From the NCBI GenBank assembly GCA_934418295.1, contig CAKRWZ010000075.1, forward strand, positions 1 through 8,444: a stretch of DNA of 8,444 nucleotides. The letters run 5' to 3'. This DNA comes from an uncultured Mediterraneibacter sp. GTDB taxonomy: Bacteria; Bacillota; Clostridia; Lachnospirales; Lachnospiraceae. The translations under genes and the position numbers were made by a program. The notes below the pieces were generated by a model. That model saw nothing but the letters and a program-made list of their open reading frames with translations. It did no database searches and was not told the DNA's origin. This document shows, piece after piece, positions 1-6,302 of the stretch (within the stretch, counting starts at the first letter, position 1; each line of letters starts with the position of its first letter).

Positions 1-115
1 CGTCCTCATTGATTGAACCGTTATTGTAGAAGAAATCACTTTGAGGAGGAGCCAATATTTCGATTTGATCTCCACTAATTTTGATTTCACTTTCATTCAA
101 CCATTTAAATTCCAT
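1..115 (-). CDS. DUF1349-like protein, N-terminal fragment (gene continues past the left edge)
   Basis: The reading frame begins at an ATG (113-115, read leftwards) and stays open for 38 codons to the window edge. A strong ribosome binding site, AAAGGAGG at 121-128, lies 5 nt upstream, which settles the start. The first residues, MEFKWLNESE, followed by a stretch ending in APPQSDFFYNNG, resemble the opening of DUF1349 proteins. That is a family of about 190-200 residues with a concanavalin A-like beta-sandwich, whose members start with a WLNEP-like motif and then a TDFW/TDFF-like motif. The molecular function of that family is poorly defined. Only one fifth of a typical member is visible, so the family call is tentative, while the existence of the gene is well supported by its ribosome binding site. 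It is transcribed away from the rest of the window and shows no functional link to it. Confidence 0.62.
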   Translation of the reverse strand, partial: MEFKWLNESEIKISGDQIEILAPPQSDFFYNNGSINED

Positions 116-183
116 AAAATCCTCCTTTGCAATTTAAAAAACTATACCTGTTTTTATTTCGTGTAATTAAAGAAATATTATCA

Positions 184-213
184 TAGTTATTATTATATAT
201 ATAATAATAACTA
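184..213. repeat. Perfect 30-bp AT-rich palindrome with no spacer
   Basis: The half-site TAGTTATTATTATAT (184-198) is followed immediately by its exact reverse complement (199-213). All 15 pairs match and the symmetry breaks at 183/214. Only the outer G186/C211 pair is not A-T. It could be an operator for a dimeric regulator, a cruciform-prone element, or a promoter-associated tract. A -10-like TATAAT (200-205) lies inside it. Confidence 0.75.
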
Positions 214-248
214 AAGTAAATATAAAATAGTCATATTTTCTTAAAATA

Positions 249-290
249 AAACCTGAGAGACTAGCAATTCTGGACTCTCAGGTTTATTTT
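249..290. terminator. Orphan rho-independent terminator between divergent genes
   Basis: The stem AAACCTGAGAG (249-259) pairs perfectly with CTCTCAGGTTT (275-285). The loop region can extend the stem after one mismatch (261-264 with 270-273). A T-rich tract follows on the plus strand (283-290) and an A-rich flank precedes it (243-251), so it can act in both directions. No gene ends beside it on either strand: the DUF1349-like gene starts at 115 going left, and the AlbA_2 gene starts at 433 going right. It may end a small RNA, insulate the two promoters, or be left from a deleted gene. Confidence 0.8.
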
Positions 291-312
291 TGTTTTCCGC
301 TGGAATCATCAT

Positions 313-388
313 AAATCGAAAAACGATTTTCGCACGCGAAAACAGTCGCAAATGCGATCGTAAAGTAAATACGGTTGCTTGCGGCCGT
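313..388. promoter_or_regulatory. Cluster of inverted repeats upstream of the AlbA_2 gene
   Basis: Several perfect dyads follow one another. AAATCG (313-318) pairs with CGATTT (324-329). TTTTCGC (327-333) pairs with GCGAAAA (336-342) across a 2-nt gap. TCGCA (346-350) pairs with TGCGA (353-357) across a 2-nt gap. ACGG (371-374) pairs with CCGT (385-388) and overlaps the -35 box. The shared TCGC/GCGA half-sites immediately upstream of a promoter suggest an operator array. The bound factor is unknown. The AlbA_2 protein itself, which has a winged-helix end, is one candidate. Confidence 0.5.
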
Positions 389-403
389 GCGATAAAGTAT
401 AAT
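375..403 (+). promoter_or_regulatory. Sigma-A-type promoter of the AlbA_2 gene
   Basis: TTGCTT (375-380) and a consensus TATAAT (398-403) are separated by 17 bp, the optimal spacing. The expected transcription start is near 410, about 20 nt before the GTG start at 433. The upstream dyad cluster touches the -35 region. Confidence 0.72.
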
Positions 404-432
404 AGAAGAACAAGATATGCGAGGTGATTTGT

Positions 433-1683
433 GTGAAAGAAAACAGGAATTTGGAATTTAAAGAAGATATTACAAATACTTTTTTAAAGACTGTAAGTGC
501 ATTTTCTAATTATAATGGGGGAAAAATTATATTTGGTATTAATGATCAGGGAACGGTTGTTGGTGTAAACGATCCTGAAAAGGGCTGTCTTGATATAGAG
601 AATAAAATCAATGATTCTATACGTCCACAGCCGGATTATACCCTGGAAGTTACGGAGGAAAAGACTATTATTCTGGACATTTGTGCAGGGAATAAAAAAC
701 CATATCTGTATAAATCGAAAGCTTACAAAAGAAACGATACTGCGACAATCGAAGTCGATACTCTTGAATTAACCAGATTGATTTTAGAAGGTCGGAATTG
801 CAGTTATGAGGAGCTTCCATCTGACGTTCAGGATTTGAGCTTCAGCGTATTAGAGGATAAATTGATTCGGGAAACTGGGATCGATTCCTGTGATATGAAT
901 GTTCTTAAAACCCTCAATTTGTATTCTGATAAAACCGGGTATAATATCGCAGCAGCGATTTTAGCGGATGAAAACACATGTCCAGGTATCGATATCGGCA
1001 GGTTTGGAGAATCTATCAGTATCATCAAGAAGCGTAAAACTTTTCAGCACTGTTCTGCGCTGGCATTATACGATTCTGCCTGTGAAATGTTCAACGATTA
1101 TTATAAATATGATGTGATTGAGGGGACTACACGGAAAACTGTGAACTCTATTCCGGAGGAGGCCTTCAGAGAAACGATTGCCAATGCATTGATTCATCGG
1201 GTCTGGGATGTCAAAGAACATATACGGATATTCATGTTTGATGACAGAATCGAAGTGTTTTCTCCAGGGGGTCTTCCTGCGGGATTATCGAAAGAAGCTT
1301 ATTTGTCCGGGAACTATTCAAATTTGAGAAATCCGATTCTAAGTAATGTATTTTATCGATTGAAAATTGTTGAAATTTTTGGTACAGGTATCCGAAGAAT
1401 AAAGGAAACTTATTTGGACAGCATTACAAAGCCTGAATTTGAAGTTTATGATAATCAAATCAAAGTAATTTTGCCGGTGCTTAAAGCAAAGAATGCTCTT
1501 CTGGAAGATGAGGCCATTGTATATGAGGCGTTATCTGAAGTGGATGGAAAGGCAATGAGTGAAATTCTGAAATCGATACCATTCGGAAAAAGTAAAACCC
1601 GAATGATTTTGCAAGATCTTGTTTCGCAGCAACTTGCATATGTGACCGGAACAGGCCGAGGAACAAAGTATTATAAAGCATAA
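433..1683 (+). CDS. AlbA_2 (Schlafen-type) / GHKL-like putative transcriptional regulator
   Basis: The 416-residue protein has the layout of the widespread 'ATP-binding protein / putative DNA-binding' family. An AlbA_2/Schlafen-like domain comes first (about residues 1-115), with ENRNLEFKE and the NYNGGKIIFGI strand-turn typical of the family. A HATPase_c_4-like module follows (about 240-330), with an N-box-like segment RETIANALIHR, the motif IEVFSPGGLPAG and the glycine motif EIFGTGIRRI. A C-terminal winged-helix-like end (about 357-416) closes with GRGTKYYKA. The start is chosen as GTG 433 because the ribosome binding site GAGGTG (421-426) lies 6 nt upstream. The in-frame GTG at 424 overlaps that site. 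Members are often called transcriptional regulators, and some sit in defence or toxin-like accessory loci. Its job here is unknown. Base composition looks more AT-rich than the operon to the right, as expected of an accessory gene. Confidence 0.85.
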   Translation: MKENRNLEFKEDITNTFLKTVSAFSNYNGGKIIFGINDQGTVVGVNDPEKGCLDIENKINDSIRPQPDYTLEVTEEKTIILDICAGNKKPYLYKSKAYKRNDTATIEVDTLELTRLILEGRNCSYEELPSDVQDLSFSVLEDKLIRETGIDSCDMNVLKTLNLYSDKTGYNIAAAILADENTCPGIDIGRFGESISIIKKRKTFQHCSALALYDSACEMFNDYYKYDVIEGTTRKTVNSIPEEAFRETIANALIHRVWDVKEHIRIFMFDDRIEVFSPGGLPAGLSKEAYLSGNYSNLRNPILSNVFYRLKIVEIFGTGIRRIKETYLDSITKPEFEVYDNQIKVILPVLKAKNALLEDEAIVYEALSEVDGKAMSEILKSIPFGKSKTRMILQDLVSQQLAYVTGTGRGTKYYKA

Positions 1684-1713
1684 CTATTGGAGTAGCAAAG
1701 ATGCTGTGTGAGA

Positions 1714-1764
1714 AAAAATATGCTCGTTTTATAGCCATAAGTGCTTTTAGACGAGCATATTTTT
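1714..1764. terminator. Bidirectional terminator between AlbA_2 and araC-type genes
   Basis: AAAAATATGCTCGT (1714-1727) pairs over 14 bp with ACGAGCATATTTTT (1751-1764), leaving a 23-nt loop. The stem begins with an A tract and ends with a T tract, so it can stop the rightward AlbA_2 transcript (stop codon at 1681-1683) and the leftward AraC-type transcript (stop codon at 1808-1810). Confidence 0.88.
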
Positions 1765-1807
1765 AGTATGCGAAAAATCCTGACTTGATTATGATCCTGA
1801 GTATATT

Positions 1808-2686
1808 CTATAAATGCTCCGAATCTTTAGAGATTCTATGTTTGCGATAAGATGAAGCGGACATATTGGTAGCTTCTTTGAACTTCTTACCGAAATAGCT
1901 CTGGCTGTTAAAACCGCAGTCAAAGCAAATTTCTGTAATACTTTTATCGGTTGTTTCAATCAGATGGATCGCTTCCTGTATGCGATAATTGTTGATATAT
2001 TTGATCGGCGAACAGTTGAAATGTTCTTTAAAGAGCTTGAAACAGGTATCACGTGTGATATGGGATACTTCCATTAAATCATCAATAGATATAGGGCTTG
2101 CGATATTTTCATGAATATAGGTCAGCATGGATGTTAAACGAGCGTCATGAATAGCATCCTGCGTAAGAACAGGTAAAACGTTGGCAGCAGTTATGAGCTT
2201 TAAAAGCAGCTCCCAGATATTGCAAAGATGAACTTGTGCGTGCAGTTCCATCATAGGATCATCGTTAGCATAGGAGTTTTTTATAGCTCGAAGTTTATAC
2301 AAAATTTCATTTTCTGTTTCGTCTGAAATGGTCAGCGGGAGATAATGCAGTGTGAGATTTTGTTTGACAGGCGCGATGTATTTGTAATATATGTCGGGAT
2401 TCTGATCCTGAATGATAAATCTTGATGAAAAGCGAATGGTAAACAATTTAGACATAGTATTATGATTTAAAGGGCGCAGGGCATGGCTGACATTGGAATT
2501 GATAAAAATGCCGTCACCTTTATTGAGCGTTACAATGTCATTATTAATTTGATATTCAAAATCATCATCTAAGACCAGAGCTATTTCAAAGTCATTATGT
2601 TTGTGAGGCGTGCTCTGAAAGGTGTAATAAAATTTACAGTTAGGATCCAGAATATAAGCTTTTTTAATAATATCATAAAGTTCCAT
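1808..2686 (-). CDS. AraC/XylS-family transcriptional regulator
   Basis: This 292-residue cytoplasmic DNA-binding protein has the standard two-part AraC layout. The N-terminal cupin sensor covers about residues 15-100, with TPHKHNDFEIALVLD (His28, His30, Glu34) and KGDGIFINSNVSHALRP, which form the effector-binding beta-barrel. The C-terminal double helix-turn-helix covers about 185-285, with the first helix pair near 202-222 (SIDDLMEVSHITRDTCFKLF) and the second near 249-270 (SITEICFDCGFNSQSYFGKKF), the latter close to the family signature. The ATG at 2684-2686 has a GGGAGA ribosome binding site 8 nt upstream. The gene is divergent from the dehydrogenase operon, the classic arrangement for local activation, and a matching pair of 21-bp-spaced repeats lies between them. 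The likely inducer is the operon substrate or a product of it, but the sequence does not identify it. Confidence 0.93.
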   Translation of the reverse strand: MELYDIIKKAYILDPNCKFYYTFQSTPHKHNDFEIALVLDDDFEYQINNDIVTLNKGDGIFINSNVSHALRPLNHNTMSKLFTIRFSSRFIIQDQNPDIYYKYIAPVKQNLTLHYLPLTISDETENEILYKLRAIKNSYANDDPMMELHAQVHLCNIWELLLKLITAANVLPVLTQDAIHDARLTSMLTYIHENIASPISIDDLMEVSHITRDTCFKLFKEHFNCSPIKYINNYRIQEAIHLIETTDKSITEICFDCGFNSQSYFGKKFKEATNMSASSYRKHRISKDSEHL

Positions 2687-2735
2687 TATTCTTATCTCCC
2701 TTTCATTTCAATATAGGACGAGACTTACCCAAATA

Positions 2736-2741
2736 ATTATA
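2736..2741 (-). promoter_or_regulatory. Candidate -10 box of the araC-type gene
   Basis: Read leftwards, 2741-2736 is a consensus TATAAT about 50 nt upstream of the start codon. The best -35 near the right distance, TGTATT around 2765-2760, is poor. The region is very AT-rich, so this is only a likely assignment. Confidence 0.4.
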
Positions 2742-2773
2742 GCATATATTATTATAAATAATACAGTAATAAA

Positions 2774-2804
2774 ACGATTGTTATAAAGACCGGGACGATT
2801 ATTA
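2774..2804 (+). promoter_or_regulatory. Candidate AraC-type operator: two direct repeats 21 bp apart
   Basis: ACGATTGTTA (2774-2783) recurs as ACGATTATTA (2795-2804), with 9 of 10 positions identical and a centre-to-centre distance of exactly 21 bp (two helical turns). AraC-family proteins typically bind direct half-sites with about this spacing, the proximal one overlapping the -35 of the activated promoter. Here the proximal repeat covers the candidate -35 (2799-2804) of the rightward operon. Confidence 0.6.
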
Positions 2805-2827
2805 CAGGATTGCGGGGCATATACAAT
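2799..2827 (+). promoter_or_regulatory. Candidate activator-dependent promoter of the dehydrogenase operon
   Basis: TACAAT (2822-2827, one mismatch to consensus) lies 17 bp after a weak -35, TTATTA (2799-2804), which is itself part of the proximal operator repeat. A poor -35 overlapped by an AraC half-site is what an activator-dependent promoter looks like. The leader would be about 75 nt. TATACT (2850-2855) is an alternative -10, but it lacks any recognisable -35. Confidence 0.45.
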
Positions 2828-2907
2828 AGGAGTGGTATGAAATATCCAGTATACTTTTTATAAGATTCAGATAATTCTTTGACGATCTAAAAAAGGAGGA
2901 CTTCACT

Positions 2908-4002
2908 ATGAGTTACATTTTTAGTTCCCCGGGGAAATACATTCAGGGAAAAGGAGAAATTTCCTGTCTGGGAAAGTATACTGGCGTTTTTGGGAAAAGA
3001 ATGCTGGTAATAATCGATCAGTTTCTTTACGATATGCTTCATGACAAATTAAACCAGAACATTGAGGCATATGGGGTGGAAATTGAATACTCTATTTTCA
3101 ATGGAGAATGTACATACGATGAAATGAAGCGTCTGCAGAATCTTTACGAAGAAAAGAAGTGTGACATTGTCGTTGGTGTTGGCGGAGGTAAAACTCTGGA
3201 TACGGCAAAGGGTACTGCGAATTACTGCGACGCTCCGTTAGCGATCGTACCGACCAGTGCATCTCAGGATGCTCCGTGCTCCAGTCTGTCGGTCGTGTAC
3301 AAAGCGGATGGAAAATTTGATTCCTTTATGATCCACAAGAAAAACCCGGATCTGGTTATCGTGGACAGTCAGGTGATTTGTGAAGCTCCGGCGCGTATGA
3401 TCGCGGCAGGTATGGGAGATGGATTATCTACATTATTTGAATCAAGAGCATGCATTGCATCTGATTTAGATAATACGGCAGGAGGAAAAGCGACTAATAC
3501 TGCGGAAATGCTGGCGCAGTTTTGCTACAAAATCATCATGAGAGATGGCGTGCTGGCGTACCAGTCTGTAGAACGTAAAGTCGTAACAAAGGCTCTGGAG
3601 AATGTTATCGAAGCGAATATCTTCCTCTCGGGGATCGGTGCAGAGGGTACGGGAGATGCTTGTGCACATGGCATTTACAATGCACTGACCACAATTCCGG
3701 ACTGCGAAGGATATATGCACGGTGAACTGGTTTCCTTTGGAATTATTGTACAGCTCGTACTGGAAAACGAATCTCCAGATGTAATAAAAGAAGTGCTGGA
3801 TTTCTTAACAAAGGTCAATCTGCCGGTTTGCCTCAAGGATATCGGTGTGGACAATAAGGATGCGGACAAGCTTATGGCAGTAGCAAAAGTTGCAGTAGAA
3901 GATACTGTTTCTAATATGCCGTTTGCCGTATCTGCAGAAGATGTATATGCAGCAATGATCGCAGCCGATGCCCTGGGTATGTCGTTTACGGGAAGAAACT
4001 AA
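2908..4002 (+). CDS. Iron-containing alcohol dehydrogenase, glycerol dehydrogenase (GldA) type
   Basis: This 364-residue cytosolic enzyme has the usual GldA length. The N-terminal NAD-binding domain carries GVGGGKTLDTAK (residues 90-101) and VPTSASQDAPCS, with Asp121 at the place where GldA enzymes contact the polyol. The C-terminal helical domain has the three metal ligands in standard spacing: Asp171 (AGMGDGLST), His254 (CAHGIYNAL) and His271 (YMHGELVSFG). These normally hold Zn2+ in GldA, and Fe2+ in other members of the superfamily. The reaction is NAD-linked interconversion of a secondary alcohol and ketone, such as glycerol/dihydroxyacetone, a vicinal diol or an amino alcohol. The exact substrate is not readable. 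The segment SGIGAEGTGDACAHG departs from the usual GLGFESGGLAAAHA-like form, so specificity may differ. The start has AAGGAGGA 7 nt upstream. It is the first gene of the operon opposite the AraC-type gene. Confidence 0.9.
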   Translation: MSYIFSSPGKYIQGKGEISCLGKYTGVFGKRMLVIIDQFLYDMLHDKLNQNIEAYGVEIEYSIFNGECTYDEMKRLQNLYEEKKCDIVVGVGGGKTLDTAKGTANYCDAPLAIVPTSASQDAPCSSLSVVYKADGKFDSFMIHKKNPDLVIVDSQVICEAPARMIAAGMGDGLSTLFESRACIASDLDNTAGGKATNTAEMLAQFCYKIIMRDGVLAYQSVERKVVTKALENVIEANIFLSGIGAEGTGDACAHGIYNALTTIPDCEGYMHGELVSFGIIVQLVLENESPDVIKEVLDFLTKVNLPVCLKDIGVDNKDADKLMAVAKVAVEDTVSNMPFAVSAEDVYAAMIAADALGMSFTGRN

Positions 4003-4007
4003 GGAGG
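4001..4007 (+). promoter_or_regulatory. Ribosome binding site of the permease gene overlapping the upstream stop codon
   Basis: AAGGAGG (4001-4007) includes the last two bases of the dehydrogenase TAA stop (4000-4002) and lies 6 nt before the ATG at 4014. This implies translational coupling of the first two operon genes. Confidence 0.85.
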
Positions 4008-4013
4008 AAAATT

Positions 4014-4919
4014 ATGGCTAAAAAATTCGCCCCTTTACTTATTGTCCTGGCGGGATGCATGTGGGGAACAATCAGCCTGTTCGTCATTTATTTTGATCAG
4101 ATGCAGATCACGGACAATATCGCGAAACTGTTCATTCGTTGTTTCGGAGCAGTTTTGATTCTGTCGATTTTCGTATTATTCTATAATAAAAGTCTTTTTA
4201 AATTCAAATTAAAAGATATCTGGGTATTTATTTTAAATGGACTGATCGGAGCTTGCGGGTTTAATGTGTTGTTTTATCACAATATCGCAACGACTTCGGT
4301 AAACTTTGCAACAGTATTGCTTTATACATCCCCGGTATGGGTCACTATCATTTCTGCTATTATATTTAAAGAAAAAGTAACTTCAAGAAAGCTAGTCGGA
4401 CTGATTTTATGTGTAATAGGGTGTGCGTTTGTCAGCGGTCTGATCGGAGGTTTGTCCGGATTTAGCGTGGCGGGTCTTTTGATCGGTCTGGGATCCGGCC
4501 TGGGATATGGATTGTATACCATTTTTACAGGTGTAGCGATCAGAAGAGGTTATGAAGCTCTGACGATCAATATATGGACATTTTTCTTTGCGACGATTGG
4601 ATGTCTCATCATAGGAGTAGATTTTGGTCAGCTGGGACATGCGATCGCAGTGCAGCCGGCGTTCTCACTGGGATATATGTTACTTTATGCTGCGATCAGT
4701 TCTGCGATCCCGTTCGCATTATATAATATCGGTCTGAAATATGTAGAGGGAGGCAAGGCTGCTATTATGGCTGCTGTAGATCCTGTTGTAGGTACGATCG
4801 GAGCACTGATCCTGTTTGGACAGATGCCGACAGTATATGCCTGGATCGGAATGGCTCTGGTTATCGCAGCGCTGGTAATCTTAAATTTACCGCAGAGAAA
4901 AAAAGAAATTTCGTTATAA
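4014..4919 (+). CDS. EamA-family (drug/metabolite transporter) permease
   Basis: This 301-residue integral membrane protein has the typical EamA layout of about ten transmembrane helices in two repeated halves (roughly residues 6-138 and 150-290). Each half ends in the conserved helix pair motif: LLYTSPVWVTIISAIIFKEK in the first, and AAIMAAVDPVVGTIGALILFGQ in the second. The first helix, with LAGCMWGTISLF, is the usual family opening, and the tail is positively charged (QRKKEISL). DMT permeases carry small metabolites, amino acids or their derivatives in either direction. The substrate here cannot be read from sequence. The gene is 11 bp after the dehydrogenase, with a ribosome binding site overlapping its stop codon, and 27 bp before the flavoprotein gene. 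Import of the pathway substrate or export of its product is therefore likely. Confidence 0.92.
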   Translation: MAKKFAPLLIVLAGCMWGTISLFVIYFDQMQITDNIAKLFIRCFGAVLILSIFVLFYNKSLFKFKLKDIWVFILNGLIGACGFNVLFYHNIATTSVNFATVLLYTSPVWVTIISAIIFKEKVTSRKLVGLILCVIGCAFVSGLIGGLSGFSVAGLLIGLGSGLGYGLYTIFTGVAIRRGYEALTINIWTFFFATIGCLIIGVDFGQLGHAIAVQPAFSLGYMLLYAAISSAIPFALYNIGLKYVEGGKAAIMAAVDPVVGTIGALILFGQMPTVYAWIGMALVIAALVILNLPQRKKEISL

Positions 4920-4946
4920 AACAGCTGATATGTAAGGAGAAATATC

Positions 4947-6206
4947 ATGAATAAAGATAGTTTATTATGGAAACCGTTGAAAATAGGAGGATTAACAGCA
5001 CCAAACCGTTTCGCTGTTTTACCGATGGAATGTGCGGATGCAACAGAAGGCGGATTTTTATCGCAGGATGCATTGAACCGATACGATCGGTATGCAGATG
5101 GAGGCTCCGGACTGGTATTTTTAGAGGCTATCACGTTACAGTATGAGATCAGATCGAGAAACTGGCAGCTGCTGCTGGATGTATACAATGAAGACAGCAG
5201 AAACGAGTGGGAGAAGTTTGTAAAAGATTTTAAGAAGAAGCATCCAGATACTATCTTGATTTTCCAGTACCACCATGCGGGAGAAACTGCAGGACGTGAA
5301 TTTTCCAGAAGAATCTCCGTAAAACACCTGCATACTTTCGGTGGAGATATTATCGATGAACAGTATATTGAAGACTATATTCAGCGGCAGGTAGACACGG
5401 CTAAATTCCTGTACAGCATCGGATGCGACGGAATTGATTTAAAGTTCTGTCATGGATATCTGGGGAGTCAGCTGGTACGTCCTTATAACGATCGTAACTG
5501 GAAATACGGAGGATCCTGGGAAAATAGAAGCAGATTTGCATTTGAGACCTGTGAACTGATTCGTAAAGCGATCCCGGACGACAAGTTTCTGGTGGGAGCC
5601 CGCGTAAGCATGTATGAAGAATTCCCAGGCGGCCAGGGTCATGTAGGAGTAGAAAGCCCATATTATGATTTGAGCGAGTCCGTTGCACTTCTGCAGGGAA
5701 TGGAAGCACGCGGCTGCAACTATTTCGGAGAAACCATCGGAAATGCATCGATCTTCTGGGAATACATGTCCCCGACTCCGTCTTGTTCCGTAAATGTATA
5801 TCAGCATATGACGATGTCAAAGATCATGAAGGATGCTGTAAAGCCGGAGACCGTTATCATTGGAGCAGGAATGTCTGTCCTGGGCGATGGAATGCATAAC
5901 GAGCTTCGGGGTCTGGAACCTGAAAAAACTTCCTTTGAAAATATGGCGGAACTGGTTCTGAGCACCGGTGGAATGGACATGATCGGACTGGGTCGTCAGG
6001 CTATGGCGGATCCGTACCTGCCGGTAAAGATGCGTGACGGCAAAGATGATGAAATCTCCTGGTGCCGTACTTGCAACCTGTGCAGTGAACTGGAAGTGCG
6101 TCAGGAGCATATCGGCTGCGTTGTATATAACAAGTATTATGCCGGTCTGCTGAAAGAATGCAGAAAAAAATTCGGGAAACTGGATCGGATCGTAACGGGC
6201 GACTAA
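4947..6206 (+). CDS. Old Yellow Enzyme-like FMN / 4Fe-4S oxidoreductase, single-domain form
   Basis: The 419-residue protein is a TIM-barrel of the NADH:flavin oxidoreductase family. Seen in order: LLWKPLKIGGLTAPNRF at the start; FQYHHAGE (106-113); the active-site strand DLKFCHGYLGSQL (164-175) and YGGSWENRSRF (187-197); and the phosphate-binding GLGRQAMADP (347-356). Then comes a cluster motif, C373-x2-C376-x2-C379-x11-C391, that matches trimethylamine dehydrogenase and 2,4-dienoyl-CoA reductase relatives, so it should carry FMN and one 4Fe-4S centre. Unlike those roughly 650-750-residue proteins it stops right after the cluster and lacks the C-terminal FAD/NAD(P)H domains, so electrons must pass to a separate partner. 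In the usual HAAHGYL segment the first His is Lys166, while His169 is kept. Possible roles are reduction of an activated C=C bond or oxidation of an amine. AAGGAG lies 7 nt before the ATG. It is the last gene of the operon. Confidence 0.88.
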   Translation: MNKDSLLWKPLKIGGLTAPNRFAVLPMECADATEGGFLSQDALNRYDRYADGGSGLVFLEAITLQYEIRSRNWQLLLDVYNEDSRNEWEKFVKDFKKKHPDTILIFQYHHAGETAGREFSRRISVKHLHTFGGDIIDEQYIEDYIQRQVDTAKFLYSIGCDGIDLKFCHGYLGSQLVRPYNDRNWKYGGSWENRSRFAFETCELIRKAIPDDKFLVGARVSMYEEFPGGQGHVGVESPYYDLSESVALLQGMEARGCNYFGETIGNASIFWEYMSPTPSCSVNVYQHMTMSKIMKDAVKPETVIIGAGMSVLGDGMHNELRGLEPEKTSFENMAELVLSTGGMDMIGLGRQAMADPYLPVKMRDGKDDEISWCRTCNLCSELEVRQEHIGCVVYNKYYAGLLKECRKKFGKLDRIVTGD

Positions 6207-6237
6207 ATAAAAACGAAATACAGAGTTTTATTATTTT

Positions 6238-6283
6238 AAAAACAGGCGGACATCAGATTTTGATTTGATGTCCGCCTGTTTTT
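6238..6283. terminator. Strong bidirectional terminator between convergent genes
   Basis: An 18-bp perfect stem, AAAAACAGGCGGACATCA (6238-6255) with its complement at 6266-6283, encloses a 10-nt loop and is flanked by A and T tracts. It can end the rightward three-gene operon (stop at 6204-6206) and the leftward imine-reductase-like gene (stop at 6303-6305). Confidence 0.93.
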
Positions 6284-6302
6284 AATTGGTATTAAGGGGT
6301 GT

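Larger units (their letters stand above)
116..432. other. 317-bp non-coding divergent intergenic region
   Basis: No credible coding region lies here. The left half (about 130-250) is extremely AT-rich and must contain the promoter of the leftward DUF1349-like gene, though I cannot single out a convincing -35/-10 pair for it. It also holds a perfect 30-bp palindrome (184-213) and an orphan hairpin terminator (249-290). The right half (313-403) changes in composition to CG-containing dyads and ends in the promoter of the AlbA_2 gene. These elements are listed separately. Confidence 0.8.

Noticed and set aside
424..432. GTG at 424 as the start of the AlbA_2 gene
   Set aside because: It overlaps the only good ribosome binding site (GAGGTG, 421-426). 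GTG 433 is correctly spaced from that site and gives the usual family N-terminus.
4685..5188. Minus-strand open frame of 167 codons across the permease/flavoprotein junction
   Set aside because: It runs antisense to two well supported genes and the ribosome binding site between them, with no recognisable motifs.
5401..5820. Long antisense open frames on the minus strand inside the flavoprotein gene (5401-5820 and 5439-5807)
   Set aside because: Their translations show no domain or plausible composition, they lack ribosome binding sites, and the plus-strand frame is unmistakably an Old Yellow Enzyme protein.
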